A stretch of DNA of 64,000 bases from JAFDYH01 sp049840875 (GTDB lineage Bacteria; Bacteroidota; Bacteroidia; Chitinophagales; Chitinophagaceae), in the NCBI GenBank assembly GCA_049840875.1, contig JASGJE010000010.1, positions 1-64,000 of the forward strand. The letters run 5' to 3'. Of this stretch, positions 1 through 9,926 are shown in pieces; positions within the stretch are counted from its first letter, which is position 1; each line of letters starts with the position of its first letter. The position numbers and the translations under genes were made by a program. The notes below the pieces were generated by a model. It saw only the letters and a program-made list of their open reading frames with translations. It did no database searches and was not told the origin of the DNA.

Positions 1-502
1 GATCAGAATAATATTCATCATAGTATATGCTTCCGTTTTTATAGCGAAGATTGTCCCAGGTAACAACCATAGAAAGAGTCGAAGAAAGGTTGTAAGTAAA
101 GGTCAATTTGCCCTTAACCTCATCTAATTGCCAGTTTTGAATATTGAAAATAACATTGCTGTTATTGTTTTCATACCCATTATGATTTGAATTAAAAACA
201 AAGTATTCATTGTCATAGCTATCTGTGTTTGAAGATCCACCACGCAGGTAATATAGCACAGCACCTTCATTTACGCCTCTCAACTCCTGGATTTTCCATG
301 AATTTGCAGTCAGGATTGACTCTGTAACCAGTGTATCTTTTTGCAAAATTGTATCCTTAATTGTTACTGTATCTTTTTTAATAACCGTAACCGTATCGTA
401 AATAGTATGATCCTTGGTGCAGGAAGTTAATCCTCCTTGTACAGATATTAAGATAAGTAATACAGTGACGATGACTAAAGCACTATTAAACCATTTTTTC
501 AT
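1..502 (-). CDS. Putative lipoprotein, C-terminus cut by window edge
   Basis: The reading frame is open from the ATG at 502 down to base 1, giving 167 codons with no stop, so the C-terminus lies outside the window. The N-terminus is a lipoprotein signal: MKKW, a hydrophobic stretch, then LTSC at about residue 28, so the protein is probably anchored in a membrane by lipidation of that Cys. A segment rich in DTV/DT and Lys follows (about residues 34-55), then a polar domain rich in Asn, Tyr and Ser that I cannot assign to a family. It is divergent from the large exoprotein gene on its left-to-right side. Function is unknown; the lipoprotein call is firm, the role is not. Confidence 0.75.
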   Translation of the reverse strand, partial: MKKWFNSALVIVTVLLILISVQGGLTSCTKDHTIYDTVTVIKKDTVTIKDTILQKDTLVTESILTANSWKIQELRGVNEGAVLYYLRGGSSNTDSYDNEYFVFNSNHNGYENNNSNVIFNIQNWQLDEVKGKLTFTYNLSSTLSMVVTWDNLRYKNGSIYYDEYYSD

Positions 503-726
503 GATAAGTTTTTTGCAATAATATAAATTTTGGTGGGATATGTCAATGGCCTAAGGTTTAATTGCTCAGATTTTATTGTTACACCCCGATTACAGTGAGT
601 TCCGAAATTTTTTTTATGCTTTTATTGTTAAATGTGAAAAAAAATTAGGCCACAAAACAAGGTTCATAACACTATGAAATATTGAAAATTATGAGTAGTT
701 TGGCGGCTCTGTAAGCCACCTTAACT

Positions 727-3700
727 ATGCGACGATTGATACTAGTGTTTCCCTTTATTTTTCTGTTTGTTTTAAGATCGAAAAGTCAACTGACCTGTAA
801 TAATTGGCTCTCCACTCCTTCGTATCAATCTTATGTTAGCGTTGGCGATCTTGATATTCCCGGTAATCAAATAACTGTAGAGGCTGTATTCAACCGAACA
901 GCACCTTATACAGGCGGTGAAATCTGGGCAGGAGATTTGGTGTCCAAACATGTTAATCCGACAGATGCCAACTATTTATTGCGGCCGAATACCGCAGAAA
1001 TAACTACTTCAAATGGATATTTCCGAACTCCTGATATTTGCGAAATAGAGTTAAATAAAACGTATCACGCTGCCCTTGTATATGACGGTGTTACTTTAAA
1101 ATTCTATCGTAACGGATTTTTAATGAGCAGCGTTCCAGCAACAGGAAATCTTTATCAAAACGATTACGAAACTCGCATTGGGCTATACGACGCTTTGCTT
1201 TATAACACCAACTTGATTGGTTATATCAACGAAGTGCGCATCTGGAACGTGGCAAGAACGCAGGCGCAGATCCGTAGTTACATGAATACTTCGCTGCCTA
1301 ATCCAACAACACAAGTGGGATTGCAGGCTTATTATACGTTTGACAATTTATTAAACAAGCAAGGAAATGCCGCGTGGAACGGTACCTTGGGAGGGTCAGC
1401 AAGTATCAATGCAAGCAATCCTACCTGCGCATCGTTTGTAGCGGATTCCTGTGCAGTGCCAGTTAGCCAGGAATATACAATCAATAATTACACAGAGGCT
1501 TTAAATTTAGACCCTTGTAAAAATATATTAAATGTAAAAGACGCTTCTGCTTTTAATGTCGGAGATACGGTTTTATTGATACAAATGAAAGGCGCTATTA
1601 TCGATTCCAGTAATTCAGCAACTTTTGGAAATATAACCAACTATAGAAACGCCGGTAATTATGAATTCAACATCATCTCTGGTAAGACAGGGAATAGCCT
1701 TTCTTTATTGAATGTTATTACTCGCCAGTACGACTTTTTGGATGGAAAAGTTCAACTAATACGAGTGCCATATTTTGACAGCTACATCGTGCCGGCAAAC
1801 TACACACTAACCTGTTTGCCATGGAATGGTAGTATTGGGGGCATACTTGCCTTGAATGTAAAGAATGATCTTGTACTTAACGGTAATATCGATGCAAGTG
1901 GAAAAGGGTTTCGAGGTGGTGCGAGTCCAAACACGGGTAACCAAACATTTCGTTGTTTTTACAATAATTATATCTATCCATCGGGAGAATTGGGTGCTGC
2001 CGCTAAAGGAGAAAGCATTTCGTTGATAGGAGATGATAAATCGTGGGGAAAGGGTGCGCCCTCAAATGGCGGTGGCGGCGGACTTGGTCACAATTCTGGC
2101 GGAGGGGGAGGCGCGAATGGTGGTGCAGGAGGATTTGGGGGATATCAATTGTTACCCTGTGGAAATGCCCCTTTTGATAATAGAGGAATCGGAGGGTATG
2201 ACCTATCTTATTCGAATCTTCAGAATAAGATATTCCTCGGTGGTGGCGGTGGCTCAGGGCATGTTGACAATGCCGGTGGCTCTAACATGGAAGGAGGAAA
2301 TGGCGGTGGAATCATTATCATACAATCCGGTTCTATTAACGCAAATGGCTTTACTATTTCGTCAAATGGTAATAATGCCACTCAATGTGATAACGCCACC
2401 TTCTCTAATTGTCACGATGGGAGCGGCGGCGGTGGTGGTGGTGGCACTGTACTTATTAATACCAACAATTACCTTACAAACGCACTCGTCAATACAAAAG
2501 GCGGAAAAGGTGGAGACCTTATTATCTATAATCCTGCAGCAAGTGCAGATAAGATTGGACCAGGTGGTGGTGGTGGTGGTGGGGTTATCTGGATTAATAG
2601 TGCTGCAGCACCCGCTGGTTTAACCGGAAATTTATCGCTGGGACAGAATGGAGTAATTATCCCGAATAACAATGATCCATGGGGAGCTACCGCAGGTAAA
2701 AATGGTATCCAACTATTTAGTCTCAAAATACCCGTAGACAATATCTTATTTAAACAAAACATTGATTCTGTAAGAATAAAAGCCACACAAACAAGCTGTA
2801 GCAGTTTTTCTTTTGAAGGTTTAGGCTATACCAACTCCTCTCCTGTTACTGATTGGCAATGGCATTTTGGTGACGGAGATACAGCAAAAACCCAGGTAAC
2901 AAGTCATAAATATCAAGTATCCGGAGGTTTCGATGTAAACTTGATTATAACAGACACCAACGACTGCAGAGACAGCATCGCTACCCACGTAATAACTTCC
3001 GCCTTGGATGGGGATTTCAATTACAAAATTGATGCTTGTAACCCATTAATGGTACGGTTTACCGGTGCGGGCACAGCTCCAACAAATATAAAATGGAATA
3101 TGGGAGACGGTAGCCCGGTAATAACAGGAAGTTGGGATTTCACTCATACTTATGCAACAGAGGGTGACTATACTATTGGCCTCATCGTCAGTAACGGAAC
3201 TTGTAATGATACGATTTACAAAACAATTCCGATACGGATATTAAAAGGTGATATTATCCTAACGCCTGATACAACGATCTGCGCAGGTACAAGCAAACAA
3301 TTAAAGTCTGTTCCTTCTCTCTCTTTTTGCTGGACGCCAGCTACCTATCTTGACAACCCTAATTCTCAAAACCCAGTAACATCTACACCACAAAACATCA
3401 CCTACTATCTTACTGCCGAAGTGCAAGGATCCAACCTGATCACCAATGGAGATTTCTCCGGAGGGAATGCAAGCTTTACTTCTGAATATAATTACGCAGC
3501 GAATAATACAACAGAAGGTCAATACACTGTTGGAACAAATCCAAGCACATGGAATGCGAGTCTAAGTTCTTGTAAAGATCATACATCAGGCAACGGTAAA
3601 ATGATGTTGGTAAACGGAGCGCCGGTTGCAGGAGTAAATGTTTGGAAACAAACGGTTACCGTAACACCAAATACGAACTACGCCTTTTCAACATGGATTG

Positions 3701-5160
3701 ATGCGCTCTATACACCAAACCCCGCGCAGTTACAATTTTCAATCAATGGAAATACAATCGGCAACTTGATAACAGCTTCATTACCCACCTGCACATGGAC
3801 ACAGTTTTATACAACCTGGAATTCCGGTAGCAATACCACTGCCATAATTTCTATTGTGAACAAAAACACACAGATACAGGGAAATGATTTCGCGTTGGAT
3901 GATATTTCATTTGCCCCGGTTTTAATCAAACGAGATTCAGTGATTATCTCTGTTGAAACTCCGTCTGTAATTGCCCGTGCAGATACACTTATATGTGATG
4001 GAGCCCAGGTTTCACTGAGTGCATCAGGATCACAAGGTTATTCATGGACTCCAGGGTCAGTACTAAATAACTCTAACATTGCAAACCCTGTTGCGAAGCC
4101 ATCTTCAAATACCCAGTTCATTGTTACCGGTACTTCCGCCAGAGGTTGTAAAGCAAAGGATACTGTCAATGTTTTAGTCAATCCAAAACCAGTAATTGTA
4201 AAATCCGCCAATGCTTTAATTTGTAAAAATGGTTCTGCTCAGCTTTCGGCAAGTGGCGGCAACATCTATTCGTGGGCACCGGCGCAGGGATTGAGCAATC
4301 CAAATATTCCGAACCCGGTAGCAACACCTGGTGCAAATACGACTTATACAGTAAACGTTACCGATGCAAATAATTGCAGTAACATTGACTCAATAAAAGT
4401 CTCCATTCGCCCTGACCCTGTTTTTACGATCAGTCCAGATGCTTCTATTTGCGAAAACAAAACAACACAACTTGTAGCTTCCGGCGGTGATCAATATCAA
4501 TGGCAACCGGCAGAATCATTAAGCAATGCAGCCATAAGCAATCCAATTGCATCACCAACGGCTAACACAACTTATAGTGTACTGATCACTGATACGGTTT
4601 GCGGCAATAGTACAACACTGACAACTGCAGTTTCAATCAGCCCGGCCCCTAAAATTGTGGCCTCGAAATCGAATGACATTGATTGTTCGAGGGGAACAAG
4701 TCAGTTATCTGCTACTGGCGGAGTGCAATATCAATGGACACCAACCGAAACGCTGGATAATCCGAATATTTACAATCCTGTTGCTTCTCCAAGAACAACA
4801 ACAAAATATACCGTTAAAGGAACAAACAGCCTTGGATGCAGCAACTACGATTCAGTTTTGATAGATTTCAAAGGGATCAACGAAGGGCTATACCTGATGC
4901 CGAGCGCCTTTACACCAAATAATGACGGCTTGAACGATTGTTACCGCGTCAAGTATTGGGGATTTATTTACGAACTCGATTTCAGTGTCTTTAATCGCTG
5001 GGGTGAACGGGTCTTTCATACAAAAAATCCCAGCGATTGCTGGGATGGAACATATAAAGGGGTACCTCAAAAGTCCGACGTTTATGTTTACATTATCAAA
5101 GCAAAAACACTTTGTAATGAGTCAGTGTTTAAAAAAGGAACATTTGCATTGATACGATGA
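727..5160 (+). CDS. Giant T9SS-secreted surface protein with LamG, PKD and gliding-motility C-terminal domain
   Basis: A 1477-residue secreted protein. Visible in order: signal peptide (1-20), a LamG/concanavalin-like jellyroll (about 30-215), a region extremely rich in Gly (about 445-620, runs of GGGGG), two PKD domains (HFGDGD near 708, NMGDGS near 790), a carbohydrate-binding-like jellyroll (about 900-1060), and about five units of roughly 85 residues, each with an aromatic-W-P motif followed by NPxA and N-T-x-Y. The end is a type B T9SS sorting domain (about 1387-1477: AFTPNNDGLND, FNRWGERVF, WDGTYKG). Known for the family: such tails direct export across the outer membrane by the type IX system and attachment to or release from the surface. 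Inferred role: adhesin or extracellular matrix component; the ligand is unknown. It stands alone as a transcription unit. Confidence 0.85.
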   Translation: MRRLILVFPFIFLFVLRSKSQLTCNNWLSTPSYQSYVSVGDLDIPGNQITVEAVFNRTAPYTGGEIWAGDLVSKHVNPTDANYLLRPNTAEITTSNGYFRTPDICEIELNKTYHAALVYDGVTLKFYRNGFLMSSVPATGNLYQNDYETRIGLYDALLYNTNLIGYINEVRIWNVARTQAQIRSYMNTSLPNPTTQVGLQAYYTFDNLLNKQGNAAWNGTLGGSASINASNPTCASFVADSCAVPVSQEYTINNYTEALNLDPCKNILNVKDASAFNVGDTVLLIQMKGAIIDSSNSATFGNITNYRNAGNYEFNIISGKTGNSLSLLNVITRQYDFLDGKVQLIRVPYFDSYIVPANYTLTCLPWNGSIGGILALNVKNDLVLNGNIDASGKGFRGGASPNTGNQTFRCFYNNYIYPSGELGAAAKGESISLIGDDKSWGKGAPSNGGGGGLGHNSGGGGGANGGAGGFGGYQLLPCGNAPFDNRGIGGYDLSYSNLQNKIFLGGGGGSGHVDNAGGSNMEGGNGGGIIIIQSGSINANGFTISSNGNNATQCDNATFSNCHDGSGGGGGGGTVLINTNNYLTNALVNTKGGKGGDLIIYNPAASADKIGPGGGGGGGVIWINSAAAPAGLTGNLSLGQNGVIIPNNNDPWGATAGKNGIQLFSLKIPVDNILFKQNIDSVRIKATQTSCSSFSFEGLGYTNSSPVTDWQWHFGDGDTAKTQVTSHKYQVSGGFDVNLIITDTNDCRDSIATHVITSALDGDFNYKIDACNPLMVRFTGAGTAPTNIKWNMGDGSPVITGSWDFTHTYATEGDYTIGLIVSNGTCNDTIYKTIPIRILKGDIILTPDTTICAGTSKQLKSVPSLSFCWTPATYLDNPNSQNPVTSTPQNITYYLTAEVQGSNLITNGDFSGGNASFTSEYNYAANNTTEGQYTVGTNPSTWNASLSSCKDHTSGNGKMMLVNGAPVAGVNVWKQTVTVTPNTNYAFSTWIDALYTPNPAQLQFSINGNTIGNLITASLPTCTWTQFYTTWNSGSNTTAIISIVNKNTQIQGNDFALDDISFAPVLIKRDSVIISVETPSVIARADTLICDGAQVSLSASGSQGYSWTPGSVLNNSNIANPVAKPSSNTQFIVTGTSARGCKAKDTVNVLVNPKPVIVKSANALICKNGSAQLSASGGNIYSWAPAQGLSNPNIPNPVATPGANTTYTVNVTDANNCSNIDSIKVSIRPDPVFTISPDASICENKTTQLVASGGDQYQWQPAESLSNAAISNPIASPTANTTYSVLITDTVCGNSTTLTTAVSISPAPKIVASKSNDIDCSRGTSQLSATGGVQYQWTPTETLDNPNIYNPVASPRTTTKYTVKGTNSLGCSNYDSVLIDFKGINEGLYLMPSAFTPNNDGLNDCYRVKYWGFIYELDFSVFNRWGERVFHTKNPSDCWDGTYKGVPQKSDVYVYIIKAKTLCNESVFKKGTFALIR

Positions 5161-5204
5161 TAAATTTTGTTGGAGATTGAACAGATTTGACGATATAGAA
5201 AATA

Positions 5205-5717
5205 CTATTGAGGCAAAGCCATATATTCCAGGACTTTTTTCTGCCCTTTCTCATAACTTACCGACAGCCTGAATCCACATTTCTCCAATACTTTTTGAGA
5301 AGCAATGTTTGGTTCTTCCGTTAATGCATAAAGCTCTCTTCTATTCAGGTTGTCAAAAAAATAATCAATCCCATGGCTTGTTAGTTCTGTTGCAAAACCT
5401 CTTCCCCAATATTCTTTCAGCAATGCATAACCGAGTTGAAGCTTATTTGTTTCGTCTACCGGAATGATAGCAAACATTCCTACATTATTTCCTGTACGTT
5501 TTTCATCAACAGCCCAGCGGCCGATGAGGGGATTTTTTTCAGCATCATGAATAATGTCTTTTAGAAACTGGTTACACTCTTCACGATTTTTCACCGGCCG
5601 TATATAACGCACAACTTCTTCATCGCCGTTAAGGTTAAAGAAAATTTCTTCGTCTTCCGTGGTATATAAGCGGACAATCAACCTTTCTGTTTCGAAGATT
5701 ACCTGCTTTTCACTCAT
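5205..5717 (-). CDS. GNAT-family N-acetyltransferase (RimJ/RimL-like)
   Basis: 170 residues, the usual size for the RimJ/RimL branch of GNAT enzymes, which transfer acetyl from acetyl-CoA to an amino group. The opening IFETERLIVR, the central LGYALLKEYWGRGFATE (the acetyl-CoA pyrophosphate loop, Q/RxxGxG/A-like) and the late NIASQKVLEKCGF are typical. The start ATG overlaps the prfC stop by four bases (ATGA), so the two genes are translationally coupled with prfC first. Known relatives acetylate ribosomal protein N-termini or small amines; which applies here cannot be read from sequence. The coupling to a translation factor is compatible with a ribosomal substrate, but that is inference. Confidence 0.85.
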   Translation of the reverse strand: MSEKQVIFETERLIVRLYTTEDEEIFFNLNGDEEVVRYIRPVKNREECNQFLKDIIHDAEKNPLIGRWAVDEKRTGNNVGMFAIIPVDETNKLQLGYALLKEYWGRGFATELTSHGIDYFFDNLNRRELYALTEEPNIASQKVLEKCGFRLSVSYEKGQKKVLEYMALPQ

Positions 5718-7309
5718 GCTGTTTCTTTGTGAATTTCAGAAGTGAAATGAAACTGAATATCAGGGTTATTATTTCGTTCTGTATTAAGAAACCATTCACT
5801 TTGGGCAAGATAAACCAGGTGACCATCTTTATCTTCAGCTATATTCGCCTGCTTGAATCGTGTAAAATCCAGCAATTTCTTTTGATCGGCGCTTGTAAGC
5901 CAGCATGCTTTGTAAAATGGTAACGAATTGAATTGCACTGAAGCGCTATACTCATGCAGCAAACGATATTGTATAACCTCAAATTGTAGTTCTCCTACAC
6001 AACCAATGATTTTTTTATTGCCACCAAACTGGGTAAATAATTGTGCTACACCTTCGTCAGTTAATTGAAGTAACCCTTTTTCAAGTTGTTTCGTCTTCAT
6101 CGGATCTTTATTCACTACTTCCTTAAATATCTCAGGAGAAAATGATGGTATTCCCGTGAAATAAAAATCTTCTCCTTCAGTAAGCGTATCGCCAATTTTG
6201 AAATTCCCTGTATCAAACAAACCAATTACGTCTCCGGGGAATGCTTCTTCAATCACATCCTTTTGACGGGCCATAAAACTATAGGGATTGCTGAATCGTA
6301 CATCCCTGTCTAAACGAACATGATGATAATATTTATTCCGCTCAAACTTACCGCTACATACGCGTAGAAATGCAATACGATCTCTATGTTTAGGATCAAG
6401 GTTTGCATGAATCTTAAAAACAAAGCCGCTGAATTTATCTTCCACAGGGCATACTTCACGTTCTGAAGTTTCACGACATTGTGGCTCAGGCGCCACCCTG
6501 ATAAATGTGTCCAGCATTTCTTTCACGCCAAAATTATTAACAGCGCTTCCAAAGAATACAGGGGCAACTTTACCTGATAAATAATCTTTCGGTTTTAATT
6601 CGCCATATACACCATTCACCAGTTCTTCATCTTCACGTAAAGTCGCTGCGTCTCTTTCTCCAAGCCGTTTATCCAGCAAATCCGAATTAAGATCATCGAT
6701 TTGTACCACATCTTCATCCGACGCTTTGGTATTGGCGGTAAATAAAACAAGACTTTTATCATGTAAATTATAAACACCTTTAAACTCCTTGCCGCTATTA
6801 ATCGGCCACGTCATCGGATGTAAATGAATGTTGAGCTCTTTTTCTATCTCTTCTAAAAGATCGAAACGGTTTTTTCCATCGCGGTCCATCTTATTTACAA
6901 AAACAATTACCGGTGTATCTCTCATTCTGCACACTTCCATCAGGCGACGTGTTTGAGACTCTACCCCATTCACGCTATCGATAACGAGAATAACACTATC
7001 AACGGCTGTTAATGTTCTGTATGTGTCTTCGGCAAAATCCTTGTGACCTGGTGTATCCAATAGATTAATCAACGTGTTCTGATATTCGAACGTCATTACG
7101 GACGTAGCAACAGAAATTCCACGTTGCTTTTCAATTTCCATAAAGTCGCTTGTAGCATGCTTCTTGATCTTATTACTTTTTACCGCTCCTGCCACCTGTA
7201 TTGCACCGCCGAACAAAAGAAATTTTTCCGTCAATGTTGTTTTACCGGCATCGGGGTGACTGATAATTGCAAACGTTCTGCGCTTCTGAATTTCGTTGTT
7301 GTATTTCAT
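5714..7309 (-). CDS. prfC: Peptide chain release factor 3
   Basis: A 531-residue GTPase, close to the 529 residues of the E. coli protein. RF3 recycles RF1 and RF2 from the ribosome after peptide release. GTPase motifs are complete: P-loop HPDAGKTT near residue 18, switch II DTPGHKDF near 90 and NKMD near 145. RF3 rather than EF-G is shown by the length, by the lack of the EF-G domain IV region, and by the RF3-like loop GGAIQVAGAVK after the P-loop. It is the first gene of a two-gene minus-strand unit with the overlapping acetyltransferase. The divergent neighbour to the right is an ABC permease. Confidence 0.95.
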   Translation of the reverse strand: MKYNNEIQKRRTFAIISHPDAGKTTLTEKFLLFGGAIQVAGAVKSNKIKKHATSDFMEIEKQRGISVATSVMTFEYQNTLINLLDTPGHKDFAEDTYRTLTAVDSVILVIDSVNGVESQTRRLMEVCRMRDTPVIVFVNKMDRDGKNRFDLLEEIEKELNIHLHPMTWPINSGKEFKGVYNLHDKSLVLFTANTKASDEDVVQIDDLNSDLLDKRLGERDAATLREDEELVNGVYGELKPKDYLSGKVAPVFFGSAVNNFGVKEMLDTFIRVAPEPQCRETSEREVCPVEDKFSGFVFKIHANLDPKHRDRIAFLRVCSGKFERNKYYHHVRLDRDVRFSNPYSFMARQKDVIEEAFPGDVIGLFDTGNFKIGDTLTEGEDFYFTGIPSFSPEIFKEVVNKDPMKTKQLEKGLLQLTDEGVAQLFTQFGGNKKIIGCVGELQFEVIQYRLLHEYSASVQFNSLPFYKACWLTSADQKKLLDFTRFKQANIAEDKDGHLVYLAQSEWFLNTERNNNPDIQFHFTSEIHKETA

Positions 7310-7329
7310 AAAAAGAAGCCGCGAAGGTA

Positions 7330-7445
7330 CGGATTTGATGGCTGATGGCAGATTTAAGATGTCTGATTTTGCCTGTCATCTCCACTCCCCGACCGACTAC
7401 AGACTTCCGACTCATCACCGCCAACTTCCGCTTGTAACTTTTGCA
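7330..7445. repeat. Low-complexity intergenic word-repeat region
   Basis: The gap between prfC and the permease is made of short degenerate words (GATGGCTGATGGCAGATTT-like, then ACTTCCGACT-like). It resembles in style the AT-word repeats near 8739, 9927 and 49352. No clean inverted arms were found here by eye. A TAACTTTTG box-like sequence at 7435-7443 ends the region. Confidence 0.4.
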
Positions 7446-7479
7446 GCAGGCAACAGAAAAATCTCTATACATTTGCTCC

Positions 7480-8730
7480 ATGCGCCGCACGTTTGAGATA
7501 ATTCTAAGCAGTTTCAGAATGGCCATCCAGGAACTCTGGAAAAATAAGCTGCGTACATTTCTTTCTCTTTTTGGAATCACAATTGGTATCTTTTGCATTA
7601 TCGGCGTGCTGGCAACCGTGAATAGTTTGCAGCAGAATATCCAGAATGAAATAAAGTCTCTCGGAAACAATACAATCTACATTGACAAATGGGACTACAG
7701 CGCAGGCGGGGGCCCGGATTATCCGTGGTGGAAGTATGTAAAACGCCCTTCTCCGAAATATGAAGAAATTAAAGAAATCAAGGAAAGAACGCCAAGTGCC
7801 CGCTATGTAGCTTTTAACCTGAGTAACTCGGGAACTATCCAGTATGAAGGAAACATGCTGTCGGGTGTTCACATTTATGGGGTAAGTGAAGATTATAAAA
7901 ACATTCAGTCGATCGACATAGCTGTTGGGCGATTTATTACAGATGCCGAGTTTGCTACTGGCAGTAATACGATCGTAATCGGAAATGAGGTGGCGGAAAA
8001 ACTATTTGGATCTGCTGATCGCGCCATCGGCAAGAACGTTACCGCCAAGAACAAGCAAATGCAAGTGGTTGGTGTGGTAAAAAAGCAGGGCAAGAGTATG
8101 ATTGGCGGCTGGGATTATGATGTAAGCATAATTCTGAATTACCGGTTTGCAAGAAATGTAATGGATGAACGTCGCTCTGATCCTGTTATCATGGTACAGG
8201 GCACTGCGAATTTAACAAGTAAGGCATTGAAGGATGATCTCGCCGGAACAATGCGGGCATTGCACAAGCTGACACCAACACAAGAAGATGATTATGCATT
8301 GAACGACATCAATGACTTCAGTGATGCTATTGGGCAGGCCTTTGTAAGCATAAACATCGGAGGTTGGGCAATTGCTGCACTATCATTGATTGTGGGAATG
8401 TTTGGCGTGGCCAACATTATGTTTGTTACGGTTCGTGAAAGAACGAACCAGATTGGTTTAAAAAAAGCTATCGGCGCGAAGAGCAGAATTATCTTGTCAG
8501 AGTTTTTGTTAGAGTCTGCATTCCTTTGCATCATTGGTGGCGTAATTGGTTTAACGCTTGTATTTGTGTTGACAAAAATACTGTCAGGAGTATTCAATTT
8601 CCCGATATTCATTTCTACAGATAACATGATACTCGCTATCGGTATTTGCATTCTTGTCGGAATACTGGCTGGCTTCATACCTGCACGACAGGCAGCCAAA
8701 ATGGACCCGGTTGTTGCTATACGAAGCTAA
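7480..8730 (+). CDS. ABC transporter permease, MacB/FtsX type
   Basis: About 416 residues. An N-terminal membrane helix (KNKLRTFLSLFGITIGIF), a periplasmic MacB core domain (about 50-270) and three C-terminal helices of the FtsX domain make the standard four-helix MacB-like permease. These proteins act as dimers with a separate ATPase and transmit ATP-driven conformational changes to the periplasm, moving antibiotics, peptides or lipoproteins. No ATPase or adaptor gene is adjacent, so the partner is encoded elsewhere. I chose the ATG at 7480 because the longer frame begins with a TTG in low-complexity intergenic sequence and adds residues that do not look like protein. Confidence 0.88.
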   Translation: MRRTFEIILSSFRMAIQELWKNKLRTFLSLFGITIGIFCIIGVLATVNSLQQNIQNEIKSLGNNTIYIDKWDYSAGGGPDYPWWKYVKRPSPKYEEIKEIKERTPSARYVAFNLSNSGTIQYEGNMLSGVHIYGVSEDYKNIQSIDIAVGRFITDAEFATGSNTIVIGNEVAEKLFGSADRAIGKNVTAKNKQMQVVGVVKKQGKSMIGGWDYDVSIILNYRFARNVMDERRSDPVIMVQGTANLTSKALKDDLAGTMRALHKLTPTQEDDYALNDINDFSDAIGQAFVSINIGGWAIAALSLIVGMFGVANIMFVTVRERTNQIGLKKAIGAKSRIILSEFLLESAFLCIIGGVIGLTLVFVLTKILSGVFNFPIFISTDNMILAIGICILVGILAGFIPARQAAKMDPVVAIRS

Positions 8731-8738
8731 ACTTAACC

Positions 8739-8844
8739 GTTTTACGATTTCGGATGTACGATTTATGATTTTCATAAAGGCAGAATCTCTTCTAACTACT
8801 TTAACTATTATCAAATCCGAAATCAAACCTCGTAAATCGTGAAT
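8739..8844. repeat. Degenerate GATTTCGGAT/ACGATTTA word repeat
   Basis: Left part (8739-8773) and right part (8811-8844) contain the same words in opposite orientation (GATTTCGGAT, ACGATTTA). Their order is swapped, so a simple hairpin is not formed. It lies between the permease stop and the tsaD promoter. Confidence 0.5.
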
Positions 8845-8851
8845 CCCTCTT

Positions 8852-8859
8852 TACTTTTG
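8852..8859 (+). promoter_or_regulatory. Bacteroidetes -7 box TACTTTTG before tsaD
   Basis: Exact match to TAnnTTTG, 17 bases before the tsaD ATG. This predicts a very short 5' leader. No clear -33 TTG is visible. Confidence 0.5.
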
Positions 8860-8876
8860 CTCTTTTACTTTATTAC

Positions 8877-9917
8877 ATGCCTGTTATTTTAGCAATAGAA
8901 TCTTCCTGTGATGAAACTTCGGCCGCCGTTTGCCGTGATGGCCAGATTTTTTCAAATATCATAGCTGGACAAAAAGTACACGAACAATATGGAGGAGTGG
9001 TTCCCGAATTGGCGAGCCGTGCCCATATGCAGAATATAATACCTGTTGTAAACGCGGCCTTGCAAACAGCAAATTGCCAACTTTCAGAGCTGGATGCAAT
9101 CGCTTTCACGCAATCGCCCGGGTTAATAGGATCGCTGTTGGTCGGTTCACAATTTGCAAAATCATTGGCATTAGCATTGGACAAACCGCTGATCGCAGTG
9201 CACCATATGCAGGCGCATGTACTTGCGAACCTGATTGATGATCCACGGCCATCTTTTCCATTTTTATGTTTAACTGTCAGCGGTGGCCATACGCAAATCG
9301 TGGTTTGTGAATCGCCCTCACAAATGCAAGTGATCGGAGAAACGATAGATGATGCAGCAGGCGAAGCGTTTGATAAGTCGGCAAAGTTGTTGGGTCTTCC
9401 TTATCCTGGCGGGCCACTAATTGATAAATATGCGAAAGAGGGCAATCCCGATCGTTTTAAATTTCCTGAACCACAGATTCAGGGATTGGATTTCAGCTTC
9501 AGCGGTGTAAAAACTTCGATTTTATATTTTCTTCAAAATGCAGGGAAAAGCAACATCTATAAAGAAGAGTTTACCGCTACTGAAGAAGAAAAGAAAAAGT
9601 TTATACAGGAGAACCTGAATGACATCTGTGCTTCAATTCAGCATCGCATTATTTCTATTTTATTAAACAAAGTAAAAAAAGCAACAGTACAAACAGGTAT
9701 CAAAAATGTTTGTATCGCCGGTGGCGTTTCTGCAAACAGCGGTTTGCGAAAGGCTTTAAAAGAAACCGGAGAACAACAAGGATGGAATACATTTATACCT
9801 GCGTTTCAATACTGCACCGATAACGCCGGCATGATTGCGATTACAGGGTATTACAAATATCTGTCGGGAGATTTTTCTGACTTGTCTGTGAGTGCATCAG
9901 CGAGAGCAGAATGGTAA
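8877..9917 (+). CDS. tsaD: tRNA N6-adenosine threonylcarbamoyltransferase
   Basis: 346 residues, the usual length of TsaD/Gcp/Kae1. With TsaB and TsaE it transfers the threonylcarbamoyl group from TC-AMP to A37 of tRNAs reading ANN codons, in the cytoplasm. Visible: the ASKHA N-terminus VILAIESSCDETSAA, the metal-binding HHMQAH at 109-114, the phosphate loop TVSGGHTQ near 136, the FSFSGVKT segment, and the C-terminal GGVSAN and CTDNAGMIA motifs. The start fits the family. Its partners tsaB and tsaE are not in the window. Confidence 0.96.
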   Translation: MPVILAIESSCDETSAAVCRDGQIFSNIIAGQKVHEQYGGVVPELASRAHMQNIIPVVNAALQTANCQLSELDAIAFTQSPGLIGSLLVGSQFAKSLALALDKPLIAVHHMQAHVLANLIDDPRPSFPFLCLTVSGGHTQIVVCESPSQMQVIGETIDDAAGEAFDKSAKLLGLPYPGGPLIDKYAKEGNPDRFKFPEPQIQGLDFSFSGVKTSILYFLQNAGKSNIYKEEFTATEEEKKKFIQENLNDICASIQHRIISILLNKVKKATVQTGIKNVCIAGGVSANSGLRKALKETGEQQGWNTFIPAFQYCTDNAGMIAITGYYKYLSGDFSDLSVSASARAEW

Positions 9918-9926
9918 AAAAAGCCA

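Noticed and set aside
2060..2590. GGTGGT-rich runs resembling a tandem-repeat array or CRISPR
   Set aside because: Units vary in length, there are no conserved repeats and spacers, and the run is in frame within a coding gene as poly-Gly.
2033..2623. A 196-residue open frame on the + strand in another frame of the large exoprotein gene
   Set aside because: It overlaps the Gly-rich coding region; its composition is an artefact of GGT/GGC repeats and it has no family-like sequence.
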